Source: Planctomycetota bacterium (lineage in GTDB: Bacteria > Planctomycetota > J058 > J103). Taken from it: 64,000 nucleotides of DNA. Location of the stretch: the NCBI GenBank assembly GCA_026004615.1, contig BPJM01000008.1:62001-126000 (forward strand), in the 5' to 3' direction. Numbering within the stretch: position 1 is the first letter of the stretch; every line of letters begins with the position of its first letter. The notes beneath the pieces were generated by a model. The model was not told where the DNA came from. It searched no databases and saw only the letters and a list, made by a program, of their open reading frames with translations. Both the position numbers and the translations under genes were made by a program. Shown here piece after piece: positions 16,643-24,913 of the stretch.

Positions 16643-17517
16643 GCCGGCGCGTGCTGTACGGCGCGCTCATGCTCGCGGGGGTCTGCGGGCTGTTGGCGGT
16701 CGACGCGCTGAGCGGGCGCGGCTGGGGGCTGGCGGTGCTGGCGGCAGCGGCGCTGGCGCTCGGCATGCGTGAGATCCTGGGCCTGCTCGCGGCCGTCGCC
16801 CCTCCCCTGTGGCGCGCTCCGGCGTGCGTGCTGCCGGTGCTGGTGGTCGGCGCGCACGTGCTCTGGGCGGAGACGGGGAGTCTGCCGCGCGAGACGGACC
16901 TGGTGCTGGTGGCGCTGTACCTGGTGGCGCTGCTGTCCTGGGCGCTGCGGCACGAACCGGGTCGCGAGGTGCTGGTGGGGCTGGCGCTGCACGTCTTCGC
17001 GATCTGCTACATCGCGTTGCCGGCGCTGCTGGTCATGCGCCTGCGCTACCTCGACCATGATCTGCCGCCCCCCCTCGCCGAGGCGACACCGGCGCTCGGA
17101 CTGCTGGCGGTGCTATATGCGGTTTTGGTTGCCAAGGGGGCCGATATGGCGGCCTATTTCGTCGGGCGGGCGTTCGGGCGCCGCAAGCTGATCCCCTGGA
17201 TCAGCCCCGGCAAGACGACGGCCGGGACCCTCGGGGCGCTGGGGGGCGGGCTCGCAGTGACCGCGGCCTTTGCGGCCTGGAGCGACCTCGGGCTGCTGGT
17301 GCCGTGGCCGCTGGTGCCCGTGCTGGCTATACTGGTGACGTTGGCGGGGATGGCCGGAGATCTGGTCGAATCGCTGGTCAAGCGCAGCGCCGCCGTCAAG
17401 GACTCGGCGCGGCTGGTGCCGGAGTTCGGCGGAGTGCTCGACATCATCGACTCCATCCTGTTCGCGGTGCCGGTGACGTACCTGGTGTTGGTGCCGGCGA
17501 CCTCGCTTCGGACATGA
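16627..17517 (+). CDS. cdsA: phosphatidate cytidylyltransferase
   Basis: Integral membrane enzyme that makes CDP-diacylglycerol from phosphatidate and CTP, at the root of phospholipid synthesis. The 296-residue protein has about eight hydrophobic segments and the C-terminal signature region SLVKRSAAVKDSARLVPEFG followed by GVLDIIDS. It matches the Cds signature S-x2-KR-x4-KD, but has Phe where the consensus has His and Ile-Asp in place of Asp-Arg. The preceding DMAAYFVGRAFGRRKL and SPGKTTAGTLGG-like blocks are also typical. The GTG at 16627 overlaps the end of purA by 16 bases and the stop overlaps phoH by four (ATGA), so this is one translationally coupled unit. Confidence 0.9.
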   Translation: MDGGLSRRVLYGALMLAGVCGLLAVDALSGRGWGLAVLAAAALALGMREILGLLAAVAPPLWRAPACVLPVLVVGAHVLWAETGSLPRETDLVLVALYLVALLSWALRHEPGREVLVGLALHVFAICYIALPALLVMRLRYLDHDLPPPLAEATPALGLLAVLYAVLVAKGADMAAYFVGRAFGRRKLIPWISPGKTTAGTLGALGGGLAVTAAFAAWSDLGLLVPWPLVPVLAILVTLAGMAGDLVESLVKRSAAVKDSARLVPEFGGVLDIIDSILFAVPVTYLVLVPATSLRT

Positions 17518-18575
17518 CCGCCTCTGCCGACCGCCTGGGAGCCACCGGTGCGGGGGGGCGGGACCGCCGGGTGGAGGTCACGATCGAACTGCGCGACGCC
17601 GAGGAGGCGCTGGCGCTGTGCGGCAGCCACGACAGGAACCTGCGCCGGCTCCAGGAACGGTTCGACGTGCAGATCACGGCGCGTGACCGGATGCTCAAGC
17701 TCGCCGGCGAGCAGGCGCCGGTAGAGCAGGCGGATGCGGCGGTGCGGCGGTTGCTGGATCTGCACCGCGCCGGGATCGAGCTGACGGGCGAGACGGTCGG
17801 CGACGTACTCGGGACGACCGCGGCCACGATGGCGCCAGGCGGCCGGGCAGTACGGGCGGCACTGCCGGCCGGCGCCCTCGGCCGGGGGGGGCGGTTCCGC
17901 CCGTGCACCAGCGGCCAGGCTCGCTACCTGCAGGCGATCGACGAGAACGAGATCGTGTTCGTGACCGGGCCGGCCGGCACCGGCAAGACGTTCCTCGCGG
18001 TGCTCAAGGCGGTGGAGGCGCTCAAGAGCGGCACCGTCGACAAGATCGTGCTCTGCCGGCCGGCGGTCGAGGCCGGAGAGCGCCTGGGGTTCCTGCCAGG
18101 CGATTTCCAGGCCAAGGTCAATCCCTATCTGCGACCGCTGTACGACGCGCTCAACGCGTTGCTCGACGTGGAGACGGTGCGGCGGCTCATCGAGGTCGAG
18201 ACCATCGAGGTCGTGCCGCTCGCCTACATGCGCGGGCGGACGCTGGAACGGGCGTTCATCATCCTCGATGAGGCACAGAACACCACGATCGGGCAGATCA
18301 AGATGTTTCTGACCCGCATGGGCCGCGGATCGCGGATCGTGGTCACCGGCGATACGACCCAGGTCGATCTGCCGCCGGGAAAGATCTCGGGCCTGAGCTA
18401 CGTGCTGCGGATCCTGCGGCCTGGCGCGGGGATCGCCTTCCACTGCATGCGCGAGACGGACATCGTGCGCCATCCCCTGGTGTGGCGCATCGTGCGGGCC
18501 TTCGAAGAGGCCGAAGGGGCCGCGCGCGAGGGTGGGACGGCGTCCCCGCGCGCCGCGGAGCAACCGGACGCCTAG
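17514..18575 (+). CDS. phoH: PhoH-family ATPase
   Basis: Cytosolic P-loop ATPase of the PhoH family, 353 residues, usually found next to ybeY and linked to RNA metabolism. Residues 20-100 form the N-terminal KH-like domain ([18 protein letters not shown] and [10 protein letters not shown]). The P loop GPAGTGKT is at residues 152-159 and Walker B is [26 protein letters not shown] and [12 protein letters not shown] are family hallmarks. The start overlaps the cdsA stop (ATGA). The neighbours pgpH and ybeY downstream recreate the order phoH-pgpH-ybeY conserved in many bacteria, supporting a role in ribosome RNA maturation or stress. Confidence 0.95.
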   Translation: MTASADRLGATGAGGRDRRVEVTIELRDAEEALALCGSHDRNLRRLQERFDVQITARDRMLKLAGEQAPVEQADAAVRRLLDLHRAGIELTGETVGDVLGTTAATMAPGGRAVRAALPAGALGRGGRFRPCTSGQARYLQAIDENEIVFVTGPAGTGKTFLAVLKAVEALKSGTVDKIVLCRPAVEAGERLGFLPGDFQAKVNPYLRPLYDALNALLDVETVRRLIEVETIEVVPLAYMRGRTLERAFIILDEAQNTTIGQIKMFLTRMGRGSRIVVTGDTTQVDLPPGKISGLSYVLRILRPGAGIAFHCMRETDIVRHPLVWRIVRAFEEAEGAAREGGTASPRAAEQPDA

Positions 18576-18600
18576 CTGGGAACCAGGCGGCGCGGGGAAG

Positions 18601-20298
18601 ATGGCGGGCGCGTTCGGCAAGGTGCAGACCGCGCGGCGGCGGGTGCGCCGCTTCGACCTCGAAGCGGCCGCACGCGGCCGCAAGGGGGGGCTGATGACCC
18701 TCGTCCGGGGCCGGCGCCTGCCGCTCACCCTCACCGCCGCGGCGTTCCTGGGACTGCAGTGCGCGGTGGTGCCGGCGGGGATCGCCGGGCTCGAGCCGGC
18801 GCAGTGGCTCGGCATCGGAGCGCTGTTGCTGGCGCTGACCGCGCTGCTCGGCTGGTACATGTCGCTGTACGAGCGACAGGTGCTCGCGGATCTGCGCAAG
18901 CTCATGCTGCTGGAAGCGCTGACCCTGCTGGTGTTGGCGCTGGCCAAGATCGTGCTCGCGCTCGGCTGGTCCCCTTACCTGGTCCCGTTCGCCGCGTTCG
19001 CGGTCGCGGTCTCGGTCGGGCTGGGCCAGCGGTTGGCGGTGGTCTGGAGCGGCATGGCAGTCGCGGCGCTGGCGCTCATGGCGGGGCTGCACCTCAGTCG
19101 CCAGCCGGTGCTCCACCTGCCGGTGGCGGCCGCACTGGGAGCGGGCGGACTGGTGGGGATCTTCTCGCTCGACCGGGTCGCGCGGCGATCCAAGGTGGTG
19201 GCGGCGGGACTGTACGTGGGGCTGGTGCAGGCAGCGCTCATCCTGGTGACGGAGTTCGCGCTCGCGCCCCAGTTCCGATTCGCCGAACTGGCCGGACCGG
19301 GCGCGTCTCAGGCGTGGATCACCGTCTGCTTCGGCCTGCTCAATGGCCTGTTCTGCGGCTACTTCCTGGCAGAGGCAGGCTTGCGGCTGGTCGAGAACGC
19401 CTTCGACGTGGTGACCGATCTGCGGTTGCAGGAGCTGGCCAATCTCAACCAGCCGATCCTGAAGAAGTTCGCGCTGGAGGCACCGGGCACCTTCCATCAT
19501 TCCCAGATGGTCGGCATGCTGGCGGAGGCAGCGGCCGAGGCGATCGGCGCCAATGCGCTATTGTGCCGGGTCGGGTGCCATTTTCACGATCTCGGCAAGC
19601 TCGCCAAGCCGGAGTACTACGTCGAGAACCTCGGCGGCGGTGTCTCCAAGCACACCGGTCTGACCCCGACCATGTCCACCTTGATCGTGATCAGCCACGT
19701 CAAGGACGGCATCGAGATGGCGAAGGAGCTGGGCTTGCCCTCCAAGGTCATCGATTTCATCGCCGAACACCACGGCACGATCGCGGTGGAGTACTTCTAT
19801 CGCCAGGCGGTGGAACAGCGGGGCGGGGACGAGAATGCCGCCGGGGTCAACAAGGACGACTTCCGCTATCCGGGCCCCAGACCCCGCTCGCGCGAGACCG
19901 CGATCGTGATGATCGCCGATGCGGTCGAGGCGATCTCGCGTGTGCTCGACGAGCCCAATCCGTCGCGCATCGACGGCATGGTCCACGACGTGATTCTCAA
20001 GCGGTTGCTCGAGGGGCAGTTCGACGAGTGCGGCATCACGATGGCCGAGCTCAAGCAGGTCAAGGACGCGATGGTGCGGGTGTTGCTCGCCGCCCACCAC
20101 GGCCGCATCAAGTACCCCAAGCCACCGGCCGACGAGCTGCGGGAACTGGGTCTGAGCGGGGAGGCGGCGAGCCGCATCGCGGGCGGTGGCAGGCTGGCCG
20201 GCCCGCAGCCCGAGGCGGCCCAGCCGGCTGCGGCGCGCCGGGCAGGCCGCGGCGAGCCGGCGCAAGGGGGGCAGGCGCGGCCGGCGCTGGAGCCGTGA
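18601..20298 (+). CDS. pgpH: PgpH/YqfF-type membrane HD phosphohydrolase
   Basis: Inner-membrane metal-dependent phosphohydrolase of the 7TM-HD (PgpH) family, whose studied members hydrolyse c-di-AMP. Residues 40-265 contain about seven hydrophobic segments; the HD domain follows: GTFHHSQM (His299, His300), CHFHDLGK (His329-Asp330), and later HHGTIAVEYFYRQ with a second His pair near the end (AAHHGRIKYPK). At 565 residues it is short for the family because the large extracytoplasmic domain that normally separates TM1 and TM2 is missing. The start at 18601 is the one with the helix FGKVQTARRRVRRF; its ribosome site is weak. The stop overlaps the ybeY start (GTGA). Confidence 0.88.
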   Translation: MAGAFGKVQTARRRVRRFDLEAAARGRKGGLMTLVRGRRLPLTLTAAAFLGLQCAVVPAGIAGLEPAQWLGIGALLLALTALLGWYMSLYERQVLADLRKLMLLEALTLLVLALAKIVLALGWSPYLVPFAAFAVAVSVGLGQRLAVVWSGMAVAALALMAGLHLSRQPVLHLPVAAALGAGGLVGIFSLDRVARRSKVVAAGLYVGLVQAALILVTEFALAPQFRFAELAGPGASQAWITVCFGLLNGLFCGYFLAEAGLRLVENAFDVVTDLRLQELANLNQPILKKFALEAPGTFHHSQMVGMLAEAAAEAIGANALLCRVGCHFHDLGKLAKPEYYVENLGGGVSKHTGLTPTMSTLIVISHVKDGIEMAKELGLPSKVIDFIAEHHGTIAVEYFYRQAVEQRGGDENAAGVNKDDFRYPGPRPRSRETAIVMIADAVEAISRVLDEPNPSRIDGMVHDVILKRLLEGQFDECGITMAELKQVKDAMVRVLLAAHHGRIKYPKPPADELRELGLSGEAASRIAGGGRLAGPQPEAAQPAAARRAGRGEPAQGGQARPALEP

Positions 20299-20777
20299 AG
20301 GAGATGCCTGTCCGCGTCGAGGATCGCCAGTCTGCCGTGCCGGTGGACATAGCGCTGCTGGCCGGAGCTGCCGAGGCGACCCTGCGGGCCGAGGGGGCGC
20401 AGGATCTCGAGGTCTCGGTGGTCGTGCTCTCCGACGCCGAGCTGCACGCGCTCAACCGCCGCCACCTGGGTCACGACTACCCGACCGACGTCATCTCGTT
20501 TCCGCTGCGCGCGCCCGATGACCCTGATCCGCTGCTCGGCGAGGTATGCCTGTCCGCCGAGCGCGCCCGGGAGGAAGCGGAGGCACGTGGACTCGCGCTG
20601 GGCGAGGAGCTGTGCCGCTATGTGGTGCACGGCTGCCTGCACCTGCTCGGCTGGGACGATCGCGATCCCCGCTCCCGCCGCCGCATGCACGCCCGCCAGG
20701 AGGCGATCCTGCGGGCCTACCTCGAGCAGACCGGAGCGGGGCGTGAAGCCCGACCCCGCCAGCGGCGCTCCCCCTGA
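20295..20777 (+). CDS. ybeY: endoribonuclease YbeY
   Basis: Single-strand endoribonuclease for 16S rRNA 3'-end maturation and 70S quality control; cytosolic, zinc-dependent. 160 residues. The central LGHDYPTDVISFPL block and the metal motif HGCLHLLGWDD are clear. The family motif is H-x3-H-x5-H; here the third ligand His is replaced by Asp. I chose the GTG at 20295, which overlaps the pgpH stop; an ATG at 20304 is in the same frame but has no space for a ribosome site. It closes the carA-purA-cdsA-phoH-pgpH-ybeY operon. The Arg-rich C-terminal tail is not conserved. Confidence 0.92.
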   Translation: MKEMPVRVEDRQSAVPVDIALLAGAAEATLRAEGAQDLEVSVVVLSDAELHALNRRHLGHDYPTDVISFPLRAPDDPDPLLGEVCLSAERAREEAEARGLALGEELCRYVVHGCLHLLGWDDRDPRSRRRMHARQEAILRAYLEQTGAGREARPRQRRSP

Positions 20778-20780
20778 ACC

Positions 20781-21290
20781 TCATGCCACCGGGCCGCCGG
20801 GGCCCGCCGGTGCGCGCTCCGAGCGGGCGTGCGCGAGCAGGATGCCGAAGCGCAGCAGGCCGCGCGGTCCCGGCAGGTGCACCGGCCACAGCTCGACCTC
20901 GAGCCCGCGCGCGCGCACCAGAGCCGCCAGCTCCTCGGCTCCGAGCGGGGGCGCCAGCGCGCCGCCACCCGGCTCGGGATGGAACAGCAGCAGCTGCGGC
21001 GCCAGCCGCCGCAGCTCGTCGATCGCCGCGGCGCGCCGGGCCGGCGGGACATGGGTGAGCACGTCCGCGGCGATGACCAGATCGAAGACGCCGTCGAGGA
21101 AGGGCGCCGCCAGCAGGTCGCCCTCCACCCGCTGGCCGCCCAGGGGCAGCAGCAGCGCGTGCGACACATCGAGGTAGGTCACGCCGGGACCCCTCACGAG
21201 CGGCCGGTTGCCGGGGCCGATCTCCAGCACGTAGCGCGCGCCGAGCGCGGCCACCAGTTCCTGCAGCCGCCGATACAGCCCCGGCAGCAC
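20781..21290 (-). CDS. class I SAM-dependent methyltransferase
   Basis: Putative S-adenosylmethionine methyltransferase; substrate unknown. Motif I is VLEIGPGNRP, followed by YLDVSHALLLPLGG, the acidic motif GDLLAAPFLDGVFDLVIAADVLTHVPP and a short C-terminal beta sheet region (LLLFHPEPGG). I list the first canonical start (GTG at 21290), but coding-like sequence (HPDWYAPRRLYARGYPPGL) continues upstream to an ATC at 21381-21383 that is eight bases after a perfect AGGAGG (21392-21397). The true N-terminus is therefore probably there, giving 200 residues. It runs head-to-tail with the UPF0173 gene and overlaps its stop region. Confidence 0.75.
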   Translation of the reverse strand: MLPGLYRRLQELVAALGARYVLEIGPGNRPLVRGPGVTYLDVSHALLLPLGGQRVEGDLLAAPFLDGVFDLVIAADVLTHVPPARRAAAIDELRRLAPQLLLFHPEPGGGALAPPLGAEELAALVRARGLEVELWPVHLPGPRGLLRFGILLAHARSERAPAGPGGPVA

Positions 21291-21396
21291 CTGCAGGGCG
21301 CTGGTCAGCCCCGGCGGGTAGCCGCGGGCGTACAGCCGCCGCGGCGCGTACCAGTCCGGATGGGGCGGCGGCGCTTGCCCGATGGCGCCTGCCTCC

Positions 21397-22074
21397 TCAG
21401 CGCGGGCCGATCTCGTAGCTCTGGCCGGGCTGGAGGATCGCCACCTCGACCCCGGGGGCCTGCTCGGCCACCAGCCGGGCGAACTCCTGCGGATCCTGCG
21501 CGATCGGCGGCCAGGTGTTGTAGTGCATGGGGATCACGACGCGCGGCTTGACCAGCGCCACCGCGCGGGCGGCCGAGCGGGGACCCATGGTGAACCGATC
21601 TCCGATCGGGCACAGCATGAGGTCGGGAGCGAGCAGCTCTCCGATCAGCGCCATGTCGCCGAACAGGCAGGTGTCCCCGGTGTGGTAGATCCGCACTCCG
21701 TCCAGCTCGATGACGAAACCGGTGGGCGCGCCCTTGTCGGCGGTGTGGAACGCCGGCACCATGTGGCAGGTCACGCCCTGCACGCTGACCGAACCTCCGA
21801 TGTTGATGCCTTCCGTCCTGGCATTGTGCGACTCGGCGAACGCATTGGCGAGCTCGTAGGTCGCCACCAGGGTCGCCCCGGTGCGCTGCAGGATCGAGCC
21901 CGCATCCGCGGCATGGTCGAAGTGGTCGTGCGACAGCGTCACCACGTCGCAGTGCTCGATGTCCGCGGCCTTGCGGGGGGCCGCCGGGTTGTCATCCAGG
22001 AACGGGTCGCACAGCACCGTGCGCGAGCCCTCCAGCAACCAGCTCGCGTGTCCCAGCCAGGTCGCCTTGACCAT
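21397..22074 (-). CDS. UPF0173 metal-dependent hydrolase
   Basis: Metallo-beta-lactamase-fold hydrolase of the UPF0173 (YtkL-like) group, 225 residues, cytosolic. The metal motif LSHDHFDHAAD (HxHxDH) is at about residues 48-58, with later ligands in MVPAFHTADKG, IYHTGDTCLFGD and the final PMHYNTWP. GGAGG precedes the ATG by seven bases. The physiological substrate of this family is not known. The methyltransferase gene starts in its last codons or just after, so they form a two-gene operon. Confidence 0.92.
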   Translation of the reverse strand: MVKATWLGHASWLLEGSRTVLCDPFLDDNPAAPRKAADIEHCDVVTLSHDHFDHAADAGSILQRTGATLVATYELANAFAESHNARTEGINIGGSVSVQGVTCHMVPAFHTADKGAPTGFVIELDGVRIYHTGDTCLFGDMALIGELLAPDLMLCPIGDRFTMGPRSAARAVALVKPRVVIPMHYNTWPPIAQDPQEFARLVAEQAPGVEVAILQPGQSYEIGPR

Positions 22075-22207
22075 CGCCTGTCCTCCGCTTCGCTGAGCCG
22101 ACCGGACGTGCCGCCCGCGGCGAGCGCCGGGCGGGAAGGCGGCATGATAGCGGGCGCGGCCGGGACGCCGCAACCGCGGTGGCAGCCTGGCGGAGGGGCG
22201 CGCTAAG

Positions 22208-22966
22208 ATGGCGCGCATGGACGGGACGACGCTGCGGGTACGGCCGCAGGGTGACGGGATCGTCGTGCTGGAGCTGCACGGCTACATCGATCACGAGACC
22301 GTGCACCGGCTCGATCAGACGATCGTACGGCTGGTGGACGCCGGCTCCAGCGCCATCGTCGTCGACTGTAGCCGCCTCACCTACATCTCCTCGGACGGCA
22401 TGGGGGTGTTCCTCTCCCACCTGATCCGCATCCGCCGCGCTGCGGGCGATATCAAGTTCTGCGCCATGAACCGCGAGGCGCGGACGGTCATCGAGGCGAT
22501 CGGGCTGTCCAATCTGCTGCAGGTCTATCCGACCGAGGCCGAGGCGCTGGAGGCCTTCCGCGCCGAGCGGCGCCAGCGCGCGGCGGCGGGCGGCGAGGAT
22601 GAGCAAGAGCAGAAGCTGCGGATCGCGCTCGAGCCCCAGCCCGACGAGCGGGTCGCGGTGCTGCGGCTCAGCGGCTACATCGACCGGCAGACGGTGGACT
22701 CGCTCGAGCAGGGACTGACGCGCGCCCTCGAGCAGGGGCGGCCGTGCCTGGTGATCGACTGCGAAGGGCTCAGCTACGTCTCGTCCAGCGGGATGGGGGT
22801 GTTCCTCGCCTATCTGCAGAAGGCACGAGCCCGGGGCGGTGACCTGCGCTTCTGCCGCATGCGGGAGGCGACCCGCACGGTCATGAGCATGCTGGGGTTG
22901 CAGAACATCTTCCAGATCTTCGAGACCGAGGACGAGGCGCTGGGTTCGTACGCAGCGCTCGACTGA
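22208..22966 (+). CDS. tandem STAS-domain anti-anti-sigma factor-like protein
   Basis: 252 residues made of two STAS domains (about 8-112 and 140-248). STAS proteins of this type bind anti-sigma kinases and relieve sigma inhibition, or act in signalling partner switching. Each domain has the phosphorylation loop: YISSDGMGVF in the first and YVSSSGMGVF in the second, so both look phosphorylatable on Ser. Fused pairs are uncommon; single STAS proteins of about 110 residues are the rule. No cognate RsbW-like kinase or sigma gene lies in the window. GGAGG is 11 bases before the ATG at 22208; ATG 22217 is possible. Confidence 0.85.
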   Translation: MARMDGTTLRVRPQGDGIVVLELHGYIDHETVHRLDQTIVRLVDAGSSAIVVDCSRLTYISSDGMGVFLSHLIRIRRAAGDIKFCAMNREARTVIEAIGLSNLLQVYPTEAEALEAFRAERRQRAAAGGEDEQEQKLRIALEPQPDERVAVLRLSGYIDRQTVDSLEQGLTRALEQGRPCLVIDCEGLSYVSSSGMGVFLAYLQKARARGGDLRFCRMREATRTVMSMLGLQNIFQIFETEDEALGSYAALD

Positions 22967-23021
22967 GCCAGGGGGAGGCGCGCGGGCGGCGCGCACCGAG
23001 GTCCAAGGGCGAGACGGGGCG

Positions 23022-23396
23022 ATGCGGGGCTGGGTGGGCGTACGCGATATCGTGGTGGACTATCACCAGCAGGGAGAGGGTGTGCCCGAGGGCGGCAAGC
23101 GGGGCAAGCTCCGGCTCGCCGATCGCAGCCTCGACCTCCAGATGCATCTTCCCTGTGCCAACCCGGCCTGCAAGAAGGGAGGGTTCTTGCTGCGCCGCGA
23201 GGTGGAGCGCCTGGTCGAGCAACGATGTTCGCAGGCGCGGCTCGAGCTGCCGTGCGCCGGCTATACCGGTCCGCTGCGCGCCGCGGTGCGCGAGGGTGCC
23301 CCGCCGGCACGGTGCGGCAACCGGCTGGTCGCGGAAGTGCGGCTGGTGTATGGCGGGCCGGGACGCGGCGCTGCGCCGGGCGCTGGGGATCGTTAG
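23022..23396 (+). CDS. hypothetical Cys-containing protein, 124 residues
   Basis: Not recognised. The centre (residues 40-85) has strands and four cysteines: MHLPCANPACKKGGF, RCSQARLELPCAGYTG, and a late ARCGNRLVAEVRLVY. The Cys spacing (C-x4-C ... C-x8-C ... C) could hold a zinc or a disulfide; there is no signal sequence, so zinc is likelier. Its stop overlaps the end of the HEAT gene on the other strand by four bases, so transcription of the two converges. The ribosome site is weak. Codon use is normal for the region. Confidence 0.5.
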   Translation: MRGWVGVRDIVVDYHQQGEGVPEGGKRGKLRLADRSLDLQMHLPCANPACKKGGFLLRREVERLVEQRCSQARLELPCAGYTGPLRAAVREGAPPARCGNRLVAEVRLVYGGPGRGAAPGAGDR

Positions 23397-24913
23397 CTGC
23401 CCTCACCGAACCGCCGCTTGCCCTCGCTTTCCCACCAGCGCCGCCAGCGGTCGATGGCGGTGCCGTGCCGCTGCCCGGTGATCTGCTCCAGCGCGCGCGC
23501 GGCCGCGCGCCGCACCGCGGGGTCGATGTCGTAGAGCTTGCGCAGCAGCGGCGCGACCGCGGCCCGGCTCTGGCGCCGGCCGAGCACCAGCGCCGCCATG
23601 GCGCGCACGGCGGCGTCCTCGTCCTCGAGCGCCCCGAGCAGGGCGGCCAGCGCTTCGGGGTGGGCGGATGCGCGCAGCGCGCGGACCGCCTCCAGCCGCA
23701 CCCGCGGCGAGGGATCGCGCCGCGATCCGGGCCGGATCAACCCGATCAGGCGGGTGTGGCTGTAGGTGTCGCCCAGTTCGCCGAGCAGCAGGGCGGCTTC
23801 CGCGCGCGCCGTCGCCTCGGGGCCATCCAGCTGGCGGGTCAGCTCCTGGAGCGTGGCCGCAGCTCGCGCGGCGAAGTGCGCGCGCACGATCTGGCGGGCC
23901 CGGGCACGTATGAGCTCGCTGGGCTCGCCGAGGAGCGCGAGCGCAGTCTCGCGCGCCTGTGCGCCCCCGACCGCGTCGTAGGCGTAGAGCGCGGCCGCGC
24001 GCACCATCGCCGGACGGGTGCCGTCCAGCGCCACGCTGCGAAGCGTGGGCGCCGCCTCGATCGCCTGGTCTGCGAGTGCGCCCAGCGACCAGGCGGCGTT
24101 CAGCGCCACGATCGGGTTGGAATCGTGCAGCAGCACCACCAGGGCGGGTACCGCTGCCGGGTGGGGATCGAGCTGTTGCAACGCCACCGCCATGGCCTCG
24201 CGCACCTGCTCGGGCAGCGAGCGGTCGCGCAGCCGCTCGGCGAGCAGCGGCACCGCCTCCGGGCCGAGGGCGGTGAACACCTCCTCGCTCGCCCCGGCGG
24301 CTGCCCGCGCCTGCTCGAGCAGCTGCTGCAGGCGGGCCGCCAGTGCCGCCTGGGGTGCGGGCTCGGGGGCGAGGGCGGCCGGAGCGGTGGGCGGGGCCGC
24401 GCTCGCGGGGCTCACGGCTTCACCCGCGCGCCCCGCGGCCGGTGCATCCGCACCCCCCGCGGGGGAGCGCGGCGCGGAGGGCGAGGGGCCTGCGGCGGCA
24501 CCCGCCGCTGGCGGCGCAGCCCGCCAGGGCCGCCGCTCGATGGTTCGGATCTGCGAGCGGCGCAGCACGACCCGGCCGCTGTCGAACTCGATCGTGATCT
24601 CGGTGGGGCTCTCCTCCACGATCCGCCCCTCGATCACCTCATCCGAGTCGAGCGTCACCACGTCGGCGCGAGCGGTCGCGGGTGCGCCAGCGCCCAGGGC
24701 GAGCGACACGAGGAGCACGGCGGCAACCCAGGCCCCAGGGGCGAGGCGGGCTCGTGCCGGCAGGGTGTCATCGCACCTGGGGGTGGAGCGGAGGCTGGCA
24801 GCGCCCCTTCTGCGCCTGCTCGGCGAGACGGAACTGCGAGCAGAGCACGGCAAGACCTGCCGATGGGACAGACCGCACGCACCGCGATCGCCGCCGGGCG
24901 GCGCCGGGCTCAT
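23393..24913 (-). CDS. HEAT-repeat protein with LSm-like N-terminus
   Basis: 506-residue protein. After a hydrophobic segment near residues 60-80 (WVAAVLLVSLALGAGAP), the sequence ADVVTLDSDEVIEGRIVEES forms a small LSm/SH3-like beta barrel, often seen in planctomycete secreted proteins. A Pro/Ala-rich linker follows, then 7-9 HEAT repeats (for example VPALVVLLHDSNPIVALNAA, EALAALLGALEDEDAAVRAM) up to the end. It is likely a periplasmic or membrane-anchored scaffold. The ATG at 24911-24913 overlaps the stop of the upstream pilin-like gene (ATGA), which places it in that operon. The long N-terminus before the signal is odd; an internal start is possible. Confidence 0.75.
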   Translation of the reverse strand: MSPAPPGGDRGACGLSHRQVLPCSARSSVSPSRRRRGAASLRSTPRCDDTLPARARLAPGAWVAAVLLVSLALGAGAPATARADVVTLDSDEVIEGRIVEESPTEITIEFDSGRVVLRRSQIRTIERRPWRAAPPAAGAAAGPSPSAPRSPAGGADAPAAGRAGEAVSPASAAPPTAPAALAPEPAPQAALAARLQQLLEQARAAAGASEEVFTALGPEAVPLLAERLRDRSLPEQVREAMAVALQQLDPHPAAVPALVVLLHDSNPIVALNAAWSLGALADQAIEAAPTLRSVALDGTRPAMVRAAALYAYDAVGGAQARETALALLGEPSELIRARARQIVRAHFAARAAATLQELTRQLDGPEATARAEAALLLGELGDTYSHTRLIGLIRPGSRRDPSPRVRLEAVRALRASAHPEALAALLGALEDEDAAVRAMAALVLGRRQSRAAVAPLLRKLYDIDPAVRRAAARALEQITGQRHGTAIDRWRRWWESEGKRRFGEGS

